64,000 nt of DNA from Seiridium cupressi (Eukaryota > Ascomycota > Sordariomycetes > Amphisphaeriales > Sporocadaceae): NCBI GenBank assembly GCA_036674765.1, contig JARVKI010000018.1, positions 434,001 through 498,000 on the forward strand, in the 5' to 3' direction. Every line of letters starts with the position of its first letter. Position 1 is the first letter of the stretch. Shown here one piece after another: positions 46,425 to 57,410 of this stretch. The position numbers and the translations under genes were made by a program. The notes under the pieces were generated by a model. That model saw only the letters and a list, made by a program, of their open reading frames with translations, was not told the origin of the DNA and ran no database searches.

Positions 46425-48289
46425 CGCAATCAGGATTGGCTAAAGCAGGTTCAAGATGTCGCTTCTAGTCCCTAGATGTAGCACCCACGAAGCAGTAGGT
46501 TAGGGGATTGGCGCAACAAGATGCTGACTGCGAAGCACCGAGTATTATGCATCTAACCATGATGTGGCCATGACATTCATCTAACCGAAATTCCCATTTG
46601 ATCAATGCCATCTTAGACCGTCCAAGGCTGGAGGAGAAATTGATGTTCTGCCGTGAGACTGGCCCTCGTGCAGAACTTTTGAAGCTATCTGGAATGAACC
46701 CGATAGCATATCGGTCGCCTAGACAATTCACAACATCCGTATAGAGGTTGATCCAAAGATTAGGCGTCCGTCGAGCGGCATCGCCCCGTATAAGCCCAAC
46801 ATCTATCGACTACATATCTTATAATGCGTGAGGAAGGTTTCAGTTGGAGTCGAATTTAATGGCAAGGAATAGAGTCGTTCCGAATTCAACTATAGAAGTA
46901 ACAGAAGTACTGCCGATACGGTTGAAGACATGGTTGGGCAACTTACTGATCGGCCAGCGCAAGCCTCCGGTCGTCCGTCGGACTGAGCAGAATGCAATGT
47001 GAGAAGGTGAAAATTATGCGTAGATGAATATATCACGACTCTTCTAGTAACTGCAAATAGTCAGTATAGTTACATTCAATCTCAGCTTACTTCATCAGCA
47101 GCATTCATATCTGGTGCGACCTATCAAACCGCGTTGGTGTTCGATTGTTGCCGTACGCAGAGAACCTTGAAGTGGGGTTAAATCGCTATGGTCCGGCTAC
47201 GCCTCGTGTTGTATCTTGATTGAGTCAACGGATCTTGCGAATAGTATTATGCGTCTAGCCTGATATCCTGTTGTAGGGTCCCTGACAGCTATCTCAGAGC
47301 CACCTACAACAAGCCGGCCAGAGTGAATAGAACGAAATAGCGAGGAGATTTATTGCAACTTTAAGTGCTACTAATATAGCCCTAGGTAGACATTCTTAGA
47401 TGTCAACTGTCTTTGGCATGTATCGTGTATCGTTGTCAACCGGGCTACGTTCAACTACCTGAGCTTTCGCCAAGCACTTGAGTCGAAAGTGAAGGTGCGA
47501 AGAGCCATGCAAATGAACCTGGCCGGTCATCTGGTATCTCGCCGTTCTCGTATGATACTAAAGGTCATGCAGATGTCGTATTACGAGTATCCACCCATAA
47601 CTTCTTTCGTCGCTGCTTCTTTTGAGGTCATATAAGATTTTCTAGTGGTTTTCACCGTCTGCGATTGAGTTTATACTGATGGTGCGACGTTCCAACGTTT
47701 AAGCTTGACTTTTCCCTTCCAGAGTTGCGTCAATAACTGCTTAGAATATATCATCACAATGTTTCCCGCAATTAGGTGCCGATATCCAGCCATGCTGCTC
47801 ATCCTTTCGGCGACTGTTGTGGCTTTTTGTGGGGGAGCTGGGCGGAGATTTCTTCGTTCCGTGAGCAAGTCTATAGATAGCTGCAATCTGCTAGGTTAGT
47901 GGACTGTAATAACGTGCCATGGAATAAGACTTCGACAGATAGAAATACCCAAGGTGCCATACAAGCTCGGAGGCGATACTCCGAGTCTCTCTATCACGAC
48001 AGCAAAGCTCGTATTGAGCGGATCTGTCCGTTCCAACTCTGGCTCTCTCGGTTGCAACCCTGTCCCGGCAGCTGTTAACCCTAGGAACGTGTGTGGAGAT
48101 ACTGCCTCTTTCGGTAGGAGTAATTAGAAATACGAGCTCGTTGTCTTGGCATCTATATGCCAGACGCAAAAAGATGGTTCCGTTAATGTTTAAAATGAAA
48201 TACAATTCCGGATATGTGCACGATGCTGTCGATTATGCACGGTGGCCCAGACCCGTGAATCGTCTCAGCTCGACATTCAGACCGCCAAC
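46425..48289. other. 1.9-kb spacer upstream of the subtilase
   Basis: No gene supported. The 3' part is the promoter of the protease gene. Short AT-rich tracts occur; no repeat is recognised. Confidence 0.45.
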
Positions 48290-51200
48290 ATGCGTGTAAG
48301 CGGCGCTCTTCTAGCGGTTCTAGCTGCTACCAGCCATGCGGCGACGCAACGTCTACCCACGCGACAAACCACCAACGGGACCAGCTCGCATGATGCCACG
48401 CCCCGTCGATATATAGTCGAATTGAAGTCGCGTGGTCATGGCGCGCGCGTCGCAGACAAAGTCGCCGGTATTGATGGTCTTCATATTGTCAAGACCTTTG
48501 ACAACGATATCTTCCCTGCTGTCAGTGTGGAATGCGATCACGCCTGCGATGCAGCATCCGTTGCTGCCGCACTTGATGACGAGGAAGATGATGGTGTCGT
48601 TGCCGCCGTCTTCAAATCCACCCGGATCCAGTTGACTCCCACTATTCAGGGCGAGTCTTACAGCGACGATGCGGCAGCCTCCAACTACTCTGTGCATGGC
48701 CTGACTGGGGTGGAGAAGCTCCACGAGGCTGGTATCATTGGCGAGGGTGCCGTTGTGGCCATAGTTGACAGTGGTGTTCAGTACACGCATCCTGCTGTGA
48801 GTGTTCCTATTGATCATGACTTATGGAAGTAGCCATTGAAACGAATGTCAATAGCTCGGCGGCGGAATAGGTGAAAATTACACCGTGATTGGCGGATATG
48901 ATCTGGTTGGCGACAGTAAGTTGATGAATGAAATTTCTGGAATACTTGAGGTTAACAGCAATTCTACCAGATTGGCCCAATACCTCACCTGAGCCTGACA
49001 ACGATCCGATGGACGAGTACGGCCATGGCACCCACGTTGCCGGTATCGTCGCGGGCAAAAGCGATCAGTGGGTCAATACTCTTTGCCTGCACATTGATTT
49101 GCGACTGATGTTGGCAGGTTTGTTGGTGTTGCTCCGGGGGCAAAAATTCTCTCCTTCAAGGTTTTCGGTTCCACCGGCTACTCAGACGAAGAGACCGTCA
49201 TCGAGGGTTTTCTGAAGGCTTTCGACTCAGGAGTGAGTAAAGGCCGTCTGTCTTGGTTCCAATGATCGTCGACGCTCGCTAACATATGTTTGACACTAGG
49301 CTGACATTATCACTGCGAGTCTCGGCGAGAAGGGCGGATGGACTAGCAACGCATGGGCCGTCGTAGCTTCACGAATGGTGGATCAAGGTGTCGTTGTCAC
49401 CATTGCTGCTGGTAACGACGGTCAAGACGGTGCTTTCGACATGAGCAACGGCGCAGCAGGCGCCCACGTTCTTACCATCGCCGCGTCAGAACCCGATGAG
49501 TTTCCCGCGCAGGAGTTCACAGCAAACTTCATCCTTGGAGGCGAAACAAATGCTACCCAGTTGGCTTACTATGGGGGCTCGAGCACATTTCCGAGCACGG
49601 TTGTCGACTGGCCAGTCGTTCCCTTAACGTTGAATGCCTCCGTCGAGGCTGACGCTTGTTCACCTTTGCCGGCCGACACCGCCAACATGACTGGAACCAT
49701 TGTCCTCATTCGATACGGAGGCTGCGACCTATATACAAAGCATCAGAATATTGTGGATTTTGCACCACAGTACATCCTCTTCTATGAAGATGATGGCTCC
49801 TACCAAAGCCCCATCACAGGGATCTCGCCGGGCCTCACGTCAGTGATCGAGGCGCGGGCTGGCGAGGCCATCGTGAAGACCATTCTTGATGGAGGTAACG
49901 TAACGGCATCCTTCGATGTCACAAGTGGCCACTACGTCGGCCTCTATAATGCTGGTGGTGGACGGCCCGCAATGTATAGTACTTGGGGCAGCACCTTCGA
50001 CCTTGCGCTTAAGCCAGATATTGCAGCCCCGGGTGACAAGATCCTCAGCACCTACCCAACCGACGCCTACAAGGTACTCAGTGGAACGAGCATGGCGACA
50101 CCGTACATTGCAGGCGTCGCGGCGCTCTACATCGGAAAGTTTGGCGGTAGATCAGCCCACGCTGAAGACCCTGCTTGGGCTCAGCGTCTGCACGCACGTA
50201 TCATGTCGACAGCGCACGCAGTGCCTTGGGCAGATTGGTCGACGAGTGCCACCGACTATGGGTTCTACGCGCCGCCTACCCAAGTTGGTGCAGGCTTTGT
50301 TGATGCGGTCAAGCTACTCAACTATACCACAGAGCTCAGCTTCGATGGTCGCAAATTCGAACTCAACGATACAGCCCACTTCCAGGGCTCTCACGCAGTA
50401 GACATCACTAACAAAGCTAGTGAAGCGGTGACCTATACCTTTGCGCTGCAACCTGCTGGGGGTTATGAGTCGTGGACGCCACTGCCGCCCGGGGCTGTTC
50501 AATACGGGGTACCAGGCGTCAAGTTATACCCTGATATCATCCCCGAAGAGATGGTGCCGGAGGTCACCCTACCGGAAGCCCTGACCATTGCGGCTGGTGA
50601 AACCGTAACCGTCCCGTAAGAACGAATAACCACAAGAACGTATGGATTTCACTGACTTGGGGTCAAGGTTAACATTCTCCGTTCCCCCGGGCCTCAATGC
50701 CTCGAATCTGCCCGTCTATAGTGGTAAGGTGCTGATTAGCGGAGACAATGGAGAGGAACTGGGAATCCCATATTTCGGTAAGCACCAAGTCCATTCCATC
50801 AGCAGAATGTTTACTGAAATTCCTACAGGTGTCGGTTCGAGCATAAAGGACGAGATCGCCAACGTCTGGGATTATGGAAATCTGTACCCAACGATGTCCT
50901 CGGGTGTCTCTAATACTCCACTGGCAACCAAATCCAAGTAAGCCGATTCTAGATACCAACAACGAACGGCCCTAATGCGTGACAGCTTCACATTCAATCT
51001 ATCAATGTCGGCTCAGGACTTCCCGAAGATGTACTCCATGTTGGCGTGGGGAACCGAGGAGCTACGCTGGGATGTAAGTGCCATCTCCATATCTATCAGT
51101 GATGTGGGAATGTGGGAGTAGACCGAACTTACAGCGTGTTTAGGTATTCGAAGACGATTACACAGAGGCTGACTGGACATATCCTCCGGTTCCAGGACAA

Positions 51201-51540
51201 GGCGGCTTTGTGGGTTCCGCTACCAGCTGGAATGACACTGCTTCGTCGTCGTGGTTCGATCCCACAAAGGCTAGCGAAGATGACATCTTCTCATTTCCCT
51301 TACGTAACATCCCACGAGGTGTCCAGGCAATTTACTACTGGTTGGGAAGGTATGCCAATGGGACCCAGGCTCAACCTGGAGCCTACAAGTAAGTGTCCGT
51401 GGCAACGGCCGTTATGTCTTGGTTGCTGACTTGACGCGAACAGATTCAGGCTCGCTGCCTTACGACCATTCGGAGATCCAAAGCTGGCAGCAGACTGGGA
51501 CATTTGGTCGACACCCAACATTACATTCCTGCCATTGTGA
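48290..51540 (+). CDS. Secreted subtilisin-like serine protease (S8, Vpr-like with PA domain)
   Basis: Ten exons: 48290-48796, 48855-48915, 48971-49067, 49118-49232, 49300-50615, 50668-50777, 50829-50937, 50986-51073, 51144-51388 and 51444-51540. They give 914 residues. A signal peptide (MRVSGALLAVLAATSHAA) is followed by an I9-type propeptide (RRYIVELKSR). The catalytic triad is complete: Asp160 in VVAIVDSGV, His211 in GHGTHVAGI and Ser524 in GTSMATP. The oxyanion Asn is in IAAGNDGQ. A PA-like insertion lies between His and Ser (about 330-460, GTIVLIRYGGCDLYTKHQN). The C-terminal half carries beta-rich Fn3-like domains (PLTFSVPPGLNASNLPVYSGK). Many N-glycosylation sites. An extracellular protease for nutrition or host/substrate degradation is likely. 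A second acceptor at 48956-48958 would add four residues at exon 3. Confidence 0.93.
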
Positions 51541-53610
51541 TTACCCCAGTAATCACCCATCTAGAAATCAATAATAGGCATATATGAGACGGGACGTATG
51601 CGCGGCTAGGAGACTACAGTTGATCGATATAATACCACAAGGTGGTGGACAATACTACTACAACTACATGTAGATAATACATCTCGGCCGGCAACTTGAC
51701 TTGAGATGCTTAATTGAAAGCCTCGTTCGCAACCTACTTGACCTGGATCGAACCAATGCTGGCTACATTGTTTGAGAGCTTCGTATTCCAGGGACGAGTC
51801 GTGCTTCAGAAAGCAAAACATAATGAAACCTGATGCATTATGATAAAGGGTAGCAAAGGTTATTCCGGGCGACTAAACCTTCATGGTGATATTCATTATG
51901 ACTTCAAGCATGATGTATTCGCAAATAAGAAGACAGTAAAGGTGAAATGAGGATTGACCGTGCTGTAACAAGTCAGTGCGCGTACACAGATATTGGTATT
52001 GCCCTGGAAAGAAGAAGAATTACCACGGCGAGGGCACTTCGCTTCATTTAGGGCAGTACAGCCGATATAGCCATGCTTCAATGGGGCCCTTTGGCAGCAT
52101 CCCTCTTCCGTATCCTTTCTACCAACACCAAAAGTTTGGCCTGATTAATACACTAAGCGCACTTCAAGACTGGCCTTCGCAGTTCTTGTGTGACTGAAAT
52201 TCCTTTGTTCGAATCAGACTTCCACCTGCGAGCATGGTTGATACTGGCAGCTCAAGGGACAGCATGTCGCTCAGTTCCATCCACATTGGCACACATCCCG
52301 ATACTGAGTCAACGAGGCCATTCTCGGGTCTTTTCGCGTCTTCAAAAGGTGCTTATGGCAATCATTCTAAATCAATCAAGGTTGCCGAAATATCTGTGGT
52401 TGAAACAGCATGCGGCTGTTTGCCTGTCTTTCTGCAACCATAGTGTTCGCCTTCATCACTGGGTGAACTTTCTCAATCGCTGGTGTGTTCGAACTCAACC
52501 CCATTACTGACTCAGAAGTCTGTGGAAGCAGAACCTCCTCGGAACAATAAGAAAACTTCACTCTTTCGTTCTGGAGTTTCTATCGGGGACTGTGATTTGC
52601 CAGAACTTGGTGACACGTTTATTGACAGGCATTCGCCAAAAGATTCTTCGCGAGCACCAGCTCCCTAAACGATTCTGCGCTCGTGGCAATATCGACGCGC
52701 AACAGCAGTCCAAAGGTTTCATCTGCATATGCTGGATTGTCTAGACTGTCGATATAGCGGTTGGGGCAGTGTTGCTTTCAGCAAGCTCCTCCAGACACTT
52801 GCTTGTTGGACATGGTAGCCTACTTCAGGGTCGCTTCGCATGTCGCTTCGAACCGAAGGTCCCAAAACCATAAATATCACGAAGTTTTGTCTTTGCTGGC
52901 AATCCTTTTAGTTGATTGAAACGAATCGTTGTCGTAGTCTCAACCCGCGGATCAGCTGCCCGAGAGCTCTGTGGGTGTACGGCTCTCCAGCACAATCGCC
53001 AAAACGCAATCGTCAAGAAGCGATCAGCATGGATCGAGTTTGAATGGGTATAATTCCGGTATCCCTAGTCTCGAGAGCCGTCTAGAGGACAAACCACGCC
53101 GCGGCAAGATTCGAATCCTAAGATATCTTGTTAGCGTCACAGAGAACATGCTTTCAGGTTTACTCTCCCAACTACGAGCCGGCTCAATAGTCTACACAGT
53201 CTCGGAGTTGGTTGTTGCTTAAACAACCCACTACAACCCACCTGCATCAAATCGGAATATCGAGATAACACGCATCGCCTCTGGGCAACTGTATCGCCTT
53301 CGCAACTCATTTTGATCCAGCCGTCTTCAACGAGAGAGGTCCTACAATCGAGACGCTGACATGATGCTCGGAATAAGCCGGTATTTATATGTGCTGGATG
53401 TCCCAAATCAATTCAGACATGACATCGCGCTGGAATGACTCGTCATTGTGACTCGGACAATACTGGAATGCAACATAAGACTTGGAACGCTGAACAGAGG
53501 CATGTGATACAAGTTCATGGAATGCGGCCAGGCGCCGGGCAAGTAGTAATTGGAATTCGGACGGCGACGGCAGCGCCAGGCAGACGTGGGGCAACAGTCC
53601 AGGACAGACT
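51541..53610. other. 2-kb stretch with a weak retroelement trace
   Basis: No intact gene. Near 52330-52470 a plus-strand frame carries RLPKYLW preceded by a helix, reminiscent of the copia-type integrase C-terminal region, but it is short and degenerate. Confidence 0.35.
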
Positions 53611-53702
53611 AATCCCGATTGAGCTTAGCTTCATCTTTGTCGGTGGACTCAGTCAATCTAAGCCCGATTGGGCTAAGCTCTTCCTGCAAGTTTTGGCCCC
53701 AG

Positions 53703-54084
53703 AGCTCGGATTATAAAAGCTCCGAATTTCTCCCAAAAACTTTTCCGAACTTCTTGATCCGGATTATCCATCTTCCAAGCTTCTTTTGTCTAGCCGGATT
53801 ATCTACCTGCCGAACTCCCTTTAAAAATTTTCCGGAGTCTGTCAGCCGGATTAACTTCCGTTGCTACACGGATTATCTTGGCTACGAGTTTTTACGACAT
53901 CCGGATTTTTTACCAGCATCCAGACTTTTACCGACATCCGGATTTTTACCGGAATTATCCGATGTCACAATACCGGAGCTGACTAAGGCCGGAGCCCGGA
54001 TCATATATAATCCGGATTTCTTCCTAGCCTTGTAGAAGTTCTTCCGGGGTTTAGCCGGAGTTCTTCCGATATTTTTCCGGGCCA
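53703..54084. repeat. CCGGATT-rich degenerate repeat cluster
   Basis: About twenty occurrences of CCGGA, CCGAA, CGGATT and close variants within 380 bases, often followed by TTTTTACC or TTATC. Spacing is irregular, so it is a motif cluster rather than a simple tandem repeat. Confidence 0.75.
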
Positions 54085-54749
54085 GTTCGCGGACTGTAAC
54101 AACTTTAGTTGTTATTATTCCAACCTTTGTAAGTCATTTGTCACAATCGTAAAATAGATTTCAATTGCTTTACAAGCTAACAATCGCTACAAGTTATCAA
54201 ATAAACTTATAATCTAAGTTCGGTAAATTGATTTTTCGTAGCAAAGAGCTATGGCAAGCGTAAATTCTCTCTTAAACAAATGTAGTGTTACTATTTTATC
54301 AATCTAACAATCTTCTGTTATAGACAATCGGCCTTTTACTATTTCAAGCTGTTTTACAGCCTTGGAAGAGATGGAACTTTCCTTTCTTTTACTATCTTGA
54401 GAAGACCTGGTCCGCTAAAGACTTTGATACCAACAACAAAGTCATTCAACTGATCAACATTTTCAAAAGCACCTCGACTGCAAGGTGTCGACATTATCCC
54501 CTTTCATTACTATACCCCCAAAACGGAAGGTCCGACGACTGTCTCCAAAATCAATCGTCGATTAGTCACAAGAAGGCGCGACCACTATTGCGACGATAAA
54601 AGGTGCAACAACCAGTTCGAGGACTAGTTACAACATTTTCGGCGGCTGGTTTCAAAGTTCGACGATTCACGACTAACGATCGGCGACTAACAACCAGTTA
54701 TCGACGAAAAACAAAACTTGTAAGTCAGCTTCCCCGTTTCTTTTCCACG

Positions 54750-54848
54750 TACCGCCTACGTGCTGCCTACGTACCGCCTTTATACCGCCTACATAGGTTT
54801 TCTACGTCCCGCTTACGTCCCGCCTACATCCTGCCTATATACCGCTTA
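54750..54848. repeat. 11-bp tandem array
   Basis: Nine consecutive 11-base units with consensus close to TACCGCCTACG, several reading TACCGCCTACR, CGTCCCGCYTA or TATACCGCTTA. The units keep exact 11-base spacing although the sequence drifts. A short open frame across it is a by-product of the repeat. Confidence 0.8.
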
Positions 54849-55346
54849 TGTTGATTTTTTTTCGTGTTTTACCGTTGATTTACGTACTACCTTTTACCGC
54901 CTTTTGCCGCCTTGCGTTTTTTTTACCCCGCGCTTATCTTGTATGACTATCCTTACTTAAGCTTCCAAGCTATTATATGCACAAAGTTGTTGTATAAGTC
55001 TTGAGAGTATATAGTTGTACTGTTTGAGATGCTACCTCTAATTCCGTTGATGGTATGCGACAGTTTCTTTCTGCTTTGAAGAAGTCTTAGTTATATTAGC
55101 TTTCGAGCTAGTAACGAGCAGTTCAGAGAGATTACTTAGTAGTGTATCTCTGATATTATGTAACAAAATGTCCTTATATGTCTGTTTCGAAAGGAGTTTA
55201 TGAACTTTCGTACTCCTCGAATCACTTTATTGGAATGCTAATTATCTTTTGGCATAGAAGGCCGTCTAGAGATCTCGACCACTAAGTGGCACTCGCGCTT
55301 CGTTCAAATCAACCCGTTCCCCAAAGAGAATTCCTCCGCACTCATC

Positions 55347-56195
55347 ATGTCTTCCAACGATTCCTCCCCCGTTGCCGACATGTCTCAGGCCCATGACATC
55401 AACAGCGATGTTGGCGCCATCTTTCCGAACAGCAATAGTGGCACTCCGGCGCAGGGATTTACCTCGACTGGATCGGCCATGGCCACAGTAGACCGCTTCA
55501 TGGCTATTAACCCCACTCACTTTCGCTGGGTTAAGACAAGCGCTGCCCATCTCGAAGCTGCGGCCGATGAGCATTCCTCCAGCTTGGTCACCCTACACGT
55601 CGGTAGATTCGATATCATGCTTCATCGTGAAGTCATCAACCAGTCTTACTTGTTTCGCAAGGCGTTCAACTCCGAGATGGCAGAGGGCACGACTGGTGTC
55701 ATGGAGCTCGAGGGAGACTACAAGGTCTGGCTGGTTGTTGCTCTCGCAATGTACGGCGTAGGCCGCCTTCCGAAAGGCGTCGTCCGAAACGAGCCCGCCG
55801 TGATCATCGTTCAGGCAATGGCCCAGGCCGACTATATCCTGGCTACCACCGAGGTCAAGGAGAACATCTACAGCATGCTCAGAGAGCATCTCTCCGAGTT
55901 CAAGGACTGGAAGGTTGTCCCCAAGGTTGACTTCAACATCAACGATCACGAGAACAAGGCCATCGAGATCAACGAGGCCTGGAAGGCATACCAGGATTTG
56001 CCGAAGGACGTCGACAGGCCCTTCAGCGAGCGTGGATTCGCTCTCCTTCTGTGGAAGTATTGCCCTGGTCAGATCTACAATGAGGTCGAGTACCTCTTGG
56101 ACGACGAGCTCGCTCGTGATGTGGCACGCTTCGGGAAGAAGGTATCACATGCCATGCCCATCGAACCTGCCGTCTGGGCCTTGTTTCATATCTGA
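55347..56195 (+). CDS. BTB/POZ-like domain protein
   Basis: Single exon, 282 residues, start context ATCATGTCT. After a Ser/Thr-rich N-terminus (1-65), SSLVTLHVGRFDIMLHREVI, followed by NQSYLFRKAF and VMELEGDYKVWLVVALAMYGV, matches the beginning of a fungal BTB fold. There a short strand pair is followed by a 'hr.vl...S.yF..af' helix and the 'L.eD.p..f..ml.yly.g' helix. The later part is helical (AVIIVQAMAQADYILATTEVKENIYSML). BTB proteins dimerise and often link to cullin-3, but function here is unknown. It sits alone in a repeat-rich AT-rich island, and its base composition is clearly richer in GC than both flanks. Confidence 0.65.
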   Translation: MSSNDSSPVADMSQAHDINSDVGAIFPNSNSGTPAQGFTSTGSAMATVDRFMAINPTHFRWVKTSAAHLEAAADEHSSSLVTLHVGRFDIMLHREVINQSYLFRKAFNSEMAEGTTGVMELEGDYKVWLVVALAMYGVGRLPKGVVRNEPAVIIVQAMAQADYILATTEVKENIYSMLREHLSEFKDWKVVPKVDFNINDHENKAIEINEAWKAYQDLPKDVDRPFSERGFALLLWKYCPGQIYNEVEYLLDDELARDVARFGKKVSHAMPIEPAVWALFHI

Positions 56196-57410
56196 GCTCA
56201 GAGGAGATTCCGCGAGGAGATTCCGCATGGAGGTTCCGCGAAGAGGGAACATGGGGAATGAGAGGAGACGAGAGGAGGCGATGGCACGAGAGGAAATGAC
56301 TTGAGAAGCAATGATTTGAGAGGCAATGACTTGAAGGCGGTGAGACGAGGGAATGAGAGATGCAGAGACTTGATACCCATTTGCACTTTTTGCTTTCAGA
56401 GATACCAACGATACCCGAGATGGACGGTTTGGTTTAAGGTTCGCGCATCCAGTTGCAAAGGAAGCGAACAAATACCTATGGATATCCCCAAGGGAGAGAT
56501 ATCACCAATAGGTATCACAGATAGGATGAATTCAGTTTGCCAATGTCGAAATCACCCACTCTGTCATTGCATGCCGTACAAGACTTGAGACCCCAACTGT
56601 GACTGATGCATAGGCACCATATGGGTGCCTTAAAAGTAGAATGCAAAGACACCAGCTGCTGCGGGACATCGTGCGCAAACGCAACTGTAACCGTCACGCA
56701 GTTAGCGGTGATTTTACTCGAGCTGGTAGATATTTCTCAAGCCGCATTCCTCGGCTGGAAGATAAATCTCTCGGGCAGTTCCTCTCGGAATAGCTTTCCG
56801 GCCGAATTCTTGCTATATTTGCTGGTAACATTTTTTCCGCCCCAAAATTACGAAATACCGTTTTCTAATTAAAGCTTCCAGCCGGAAAATAAATTATTAA
56901 GTAGTATTTGGAACAAAAAAACAAAAGAATAGAAATCGAGATGATTCGAGTAGACCCGAGCGATGCATACTGTTGAACCAATACTTAGTGCTCGGTTCTT
57001 CTCGATTTTACCGGGGGATTAAATCTTTTCAAATCTTCACAGAATAATTTTAATTTTAAAAAATTATTTCCAAAATTCAATCATGGATAGAAACAATTAA
57101 TCTCAATAATCAATTTTTCAGTCAGAGTTAAAGGCTTGCAAATCCAGGCTTGTAGTCTTATTTTCCTATTTACCGACATATCCCTCCTATCATGGATGAT
57201 CCCTGAGAGTACTCGCGGTAGTACGTCCCACGAGGAGGCCCGCCTGCGGAATGAGACGCATTCCTCAGTTGCGAAGGGATGGTGTGCTCAAGGAGAGCGG
57301 GCTCGATATACCTGGGTCTCCTCCCTCACTCAAGACTACGAACAAGACTGCCAAGCTGTGATGTTCCTCTCTAGTATATGTGGTAGCTCGATGTCGTGGT
57401 CTCGGCGACG
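56196..57410. other. 3' flank of the BTB-like gene, tandem purine repeats then AT-rich DNA
   Basis: Just after the stop, 56199-56255 repeats GAGATTCCGCG-type units three times. From 56285 to 56345, ATGACTTGAG/ATGATTTGAG units repeat three times. Beyond 56750 CCGG motifs reappear, and 56990-57120 is strongly AT-rich. No gene seen. Confidence 0.6.

Larger units (their letters stand above)
53611..57100. mobile_element. Repeat-rich AT-rich island, possible non-autonomous mobile element carrying a BTB-like gene
   Basis: The island starts with two near-copies of a CCCGATTG(A/G)GCT(T/A)AGCT motif (53613 and 53661). A dense cluster of TCCGGA/CCGGATT motifs (53703-54084), AT-rich DNA with a short AACAACT-TT-AGTTGTT hairpin (54100) and an 11-bp tandem array (54750-54848) follow. 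The GC-richer BTB-like gene comes next. On the far side CCGGC/CCGGA motifs return (56770-56895) before another AT-rich run. Clustered short motifs on both sides of a gene are what subterminal transposase-binding repeats look like. I found no clear terminal inverted repeats, target duplication or transposase, so the element call is a hypothesis. Confidence 0.35.

Noticed and set aside
53095..53125. ATTCGAATCC resembling a tRNA T-loop
   Set aside because: No pairing T-stem, acceptor stem or A-box around it.
54603..54854. 83-codon plus-strand frame with repeated Tyr-Arg-Leu pattern
   Set aside because: The pattern is produced by the 11-bp tandem array; no codon-like structure or homologous domain.
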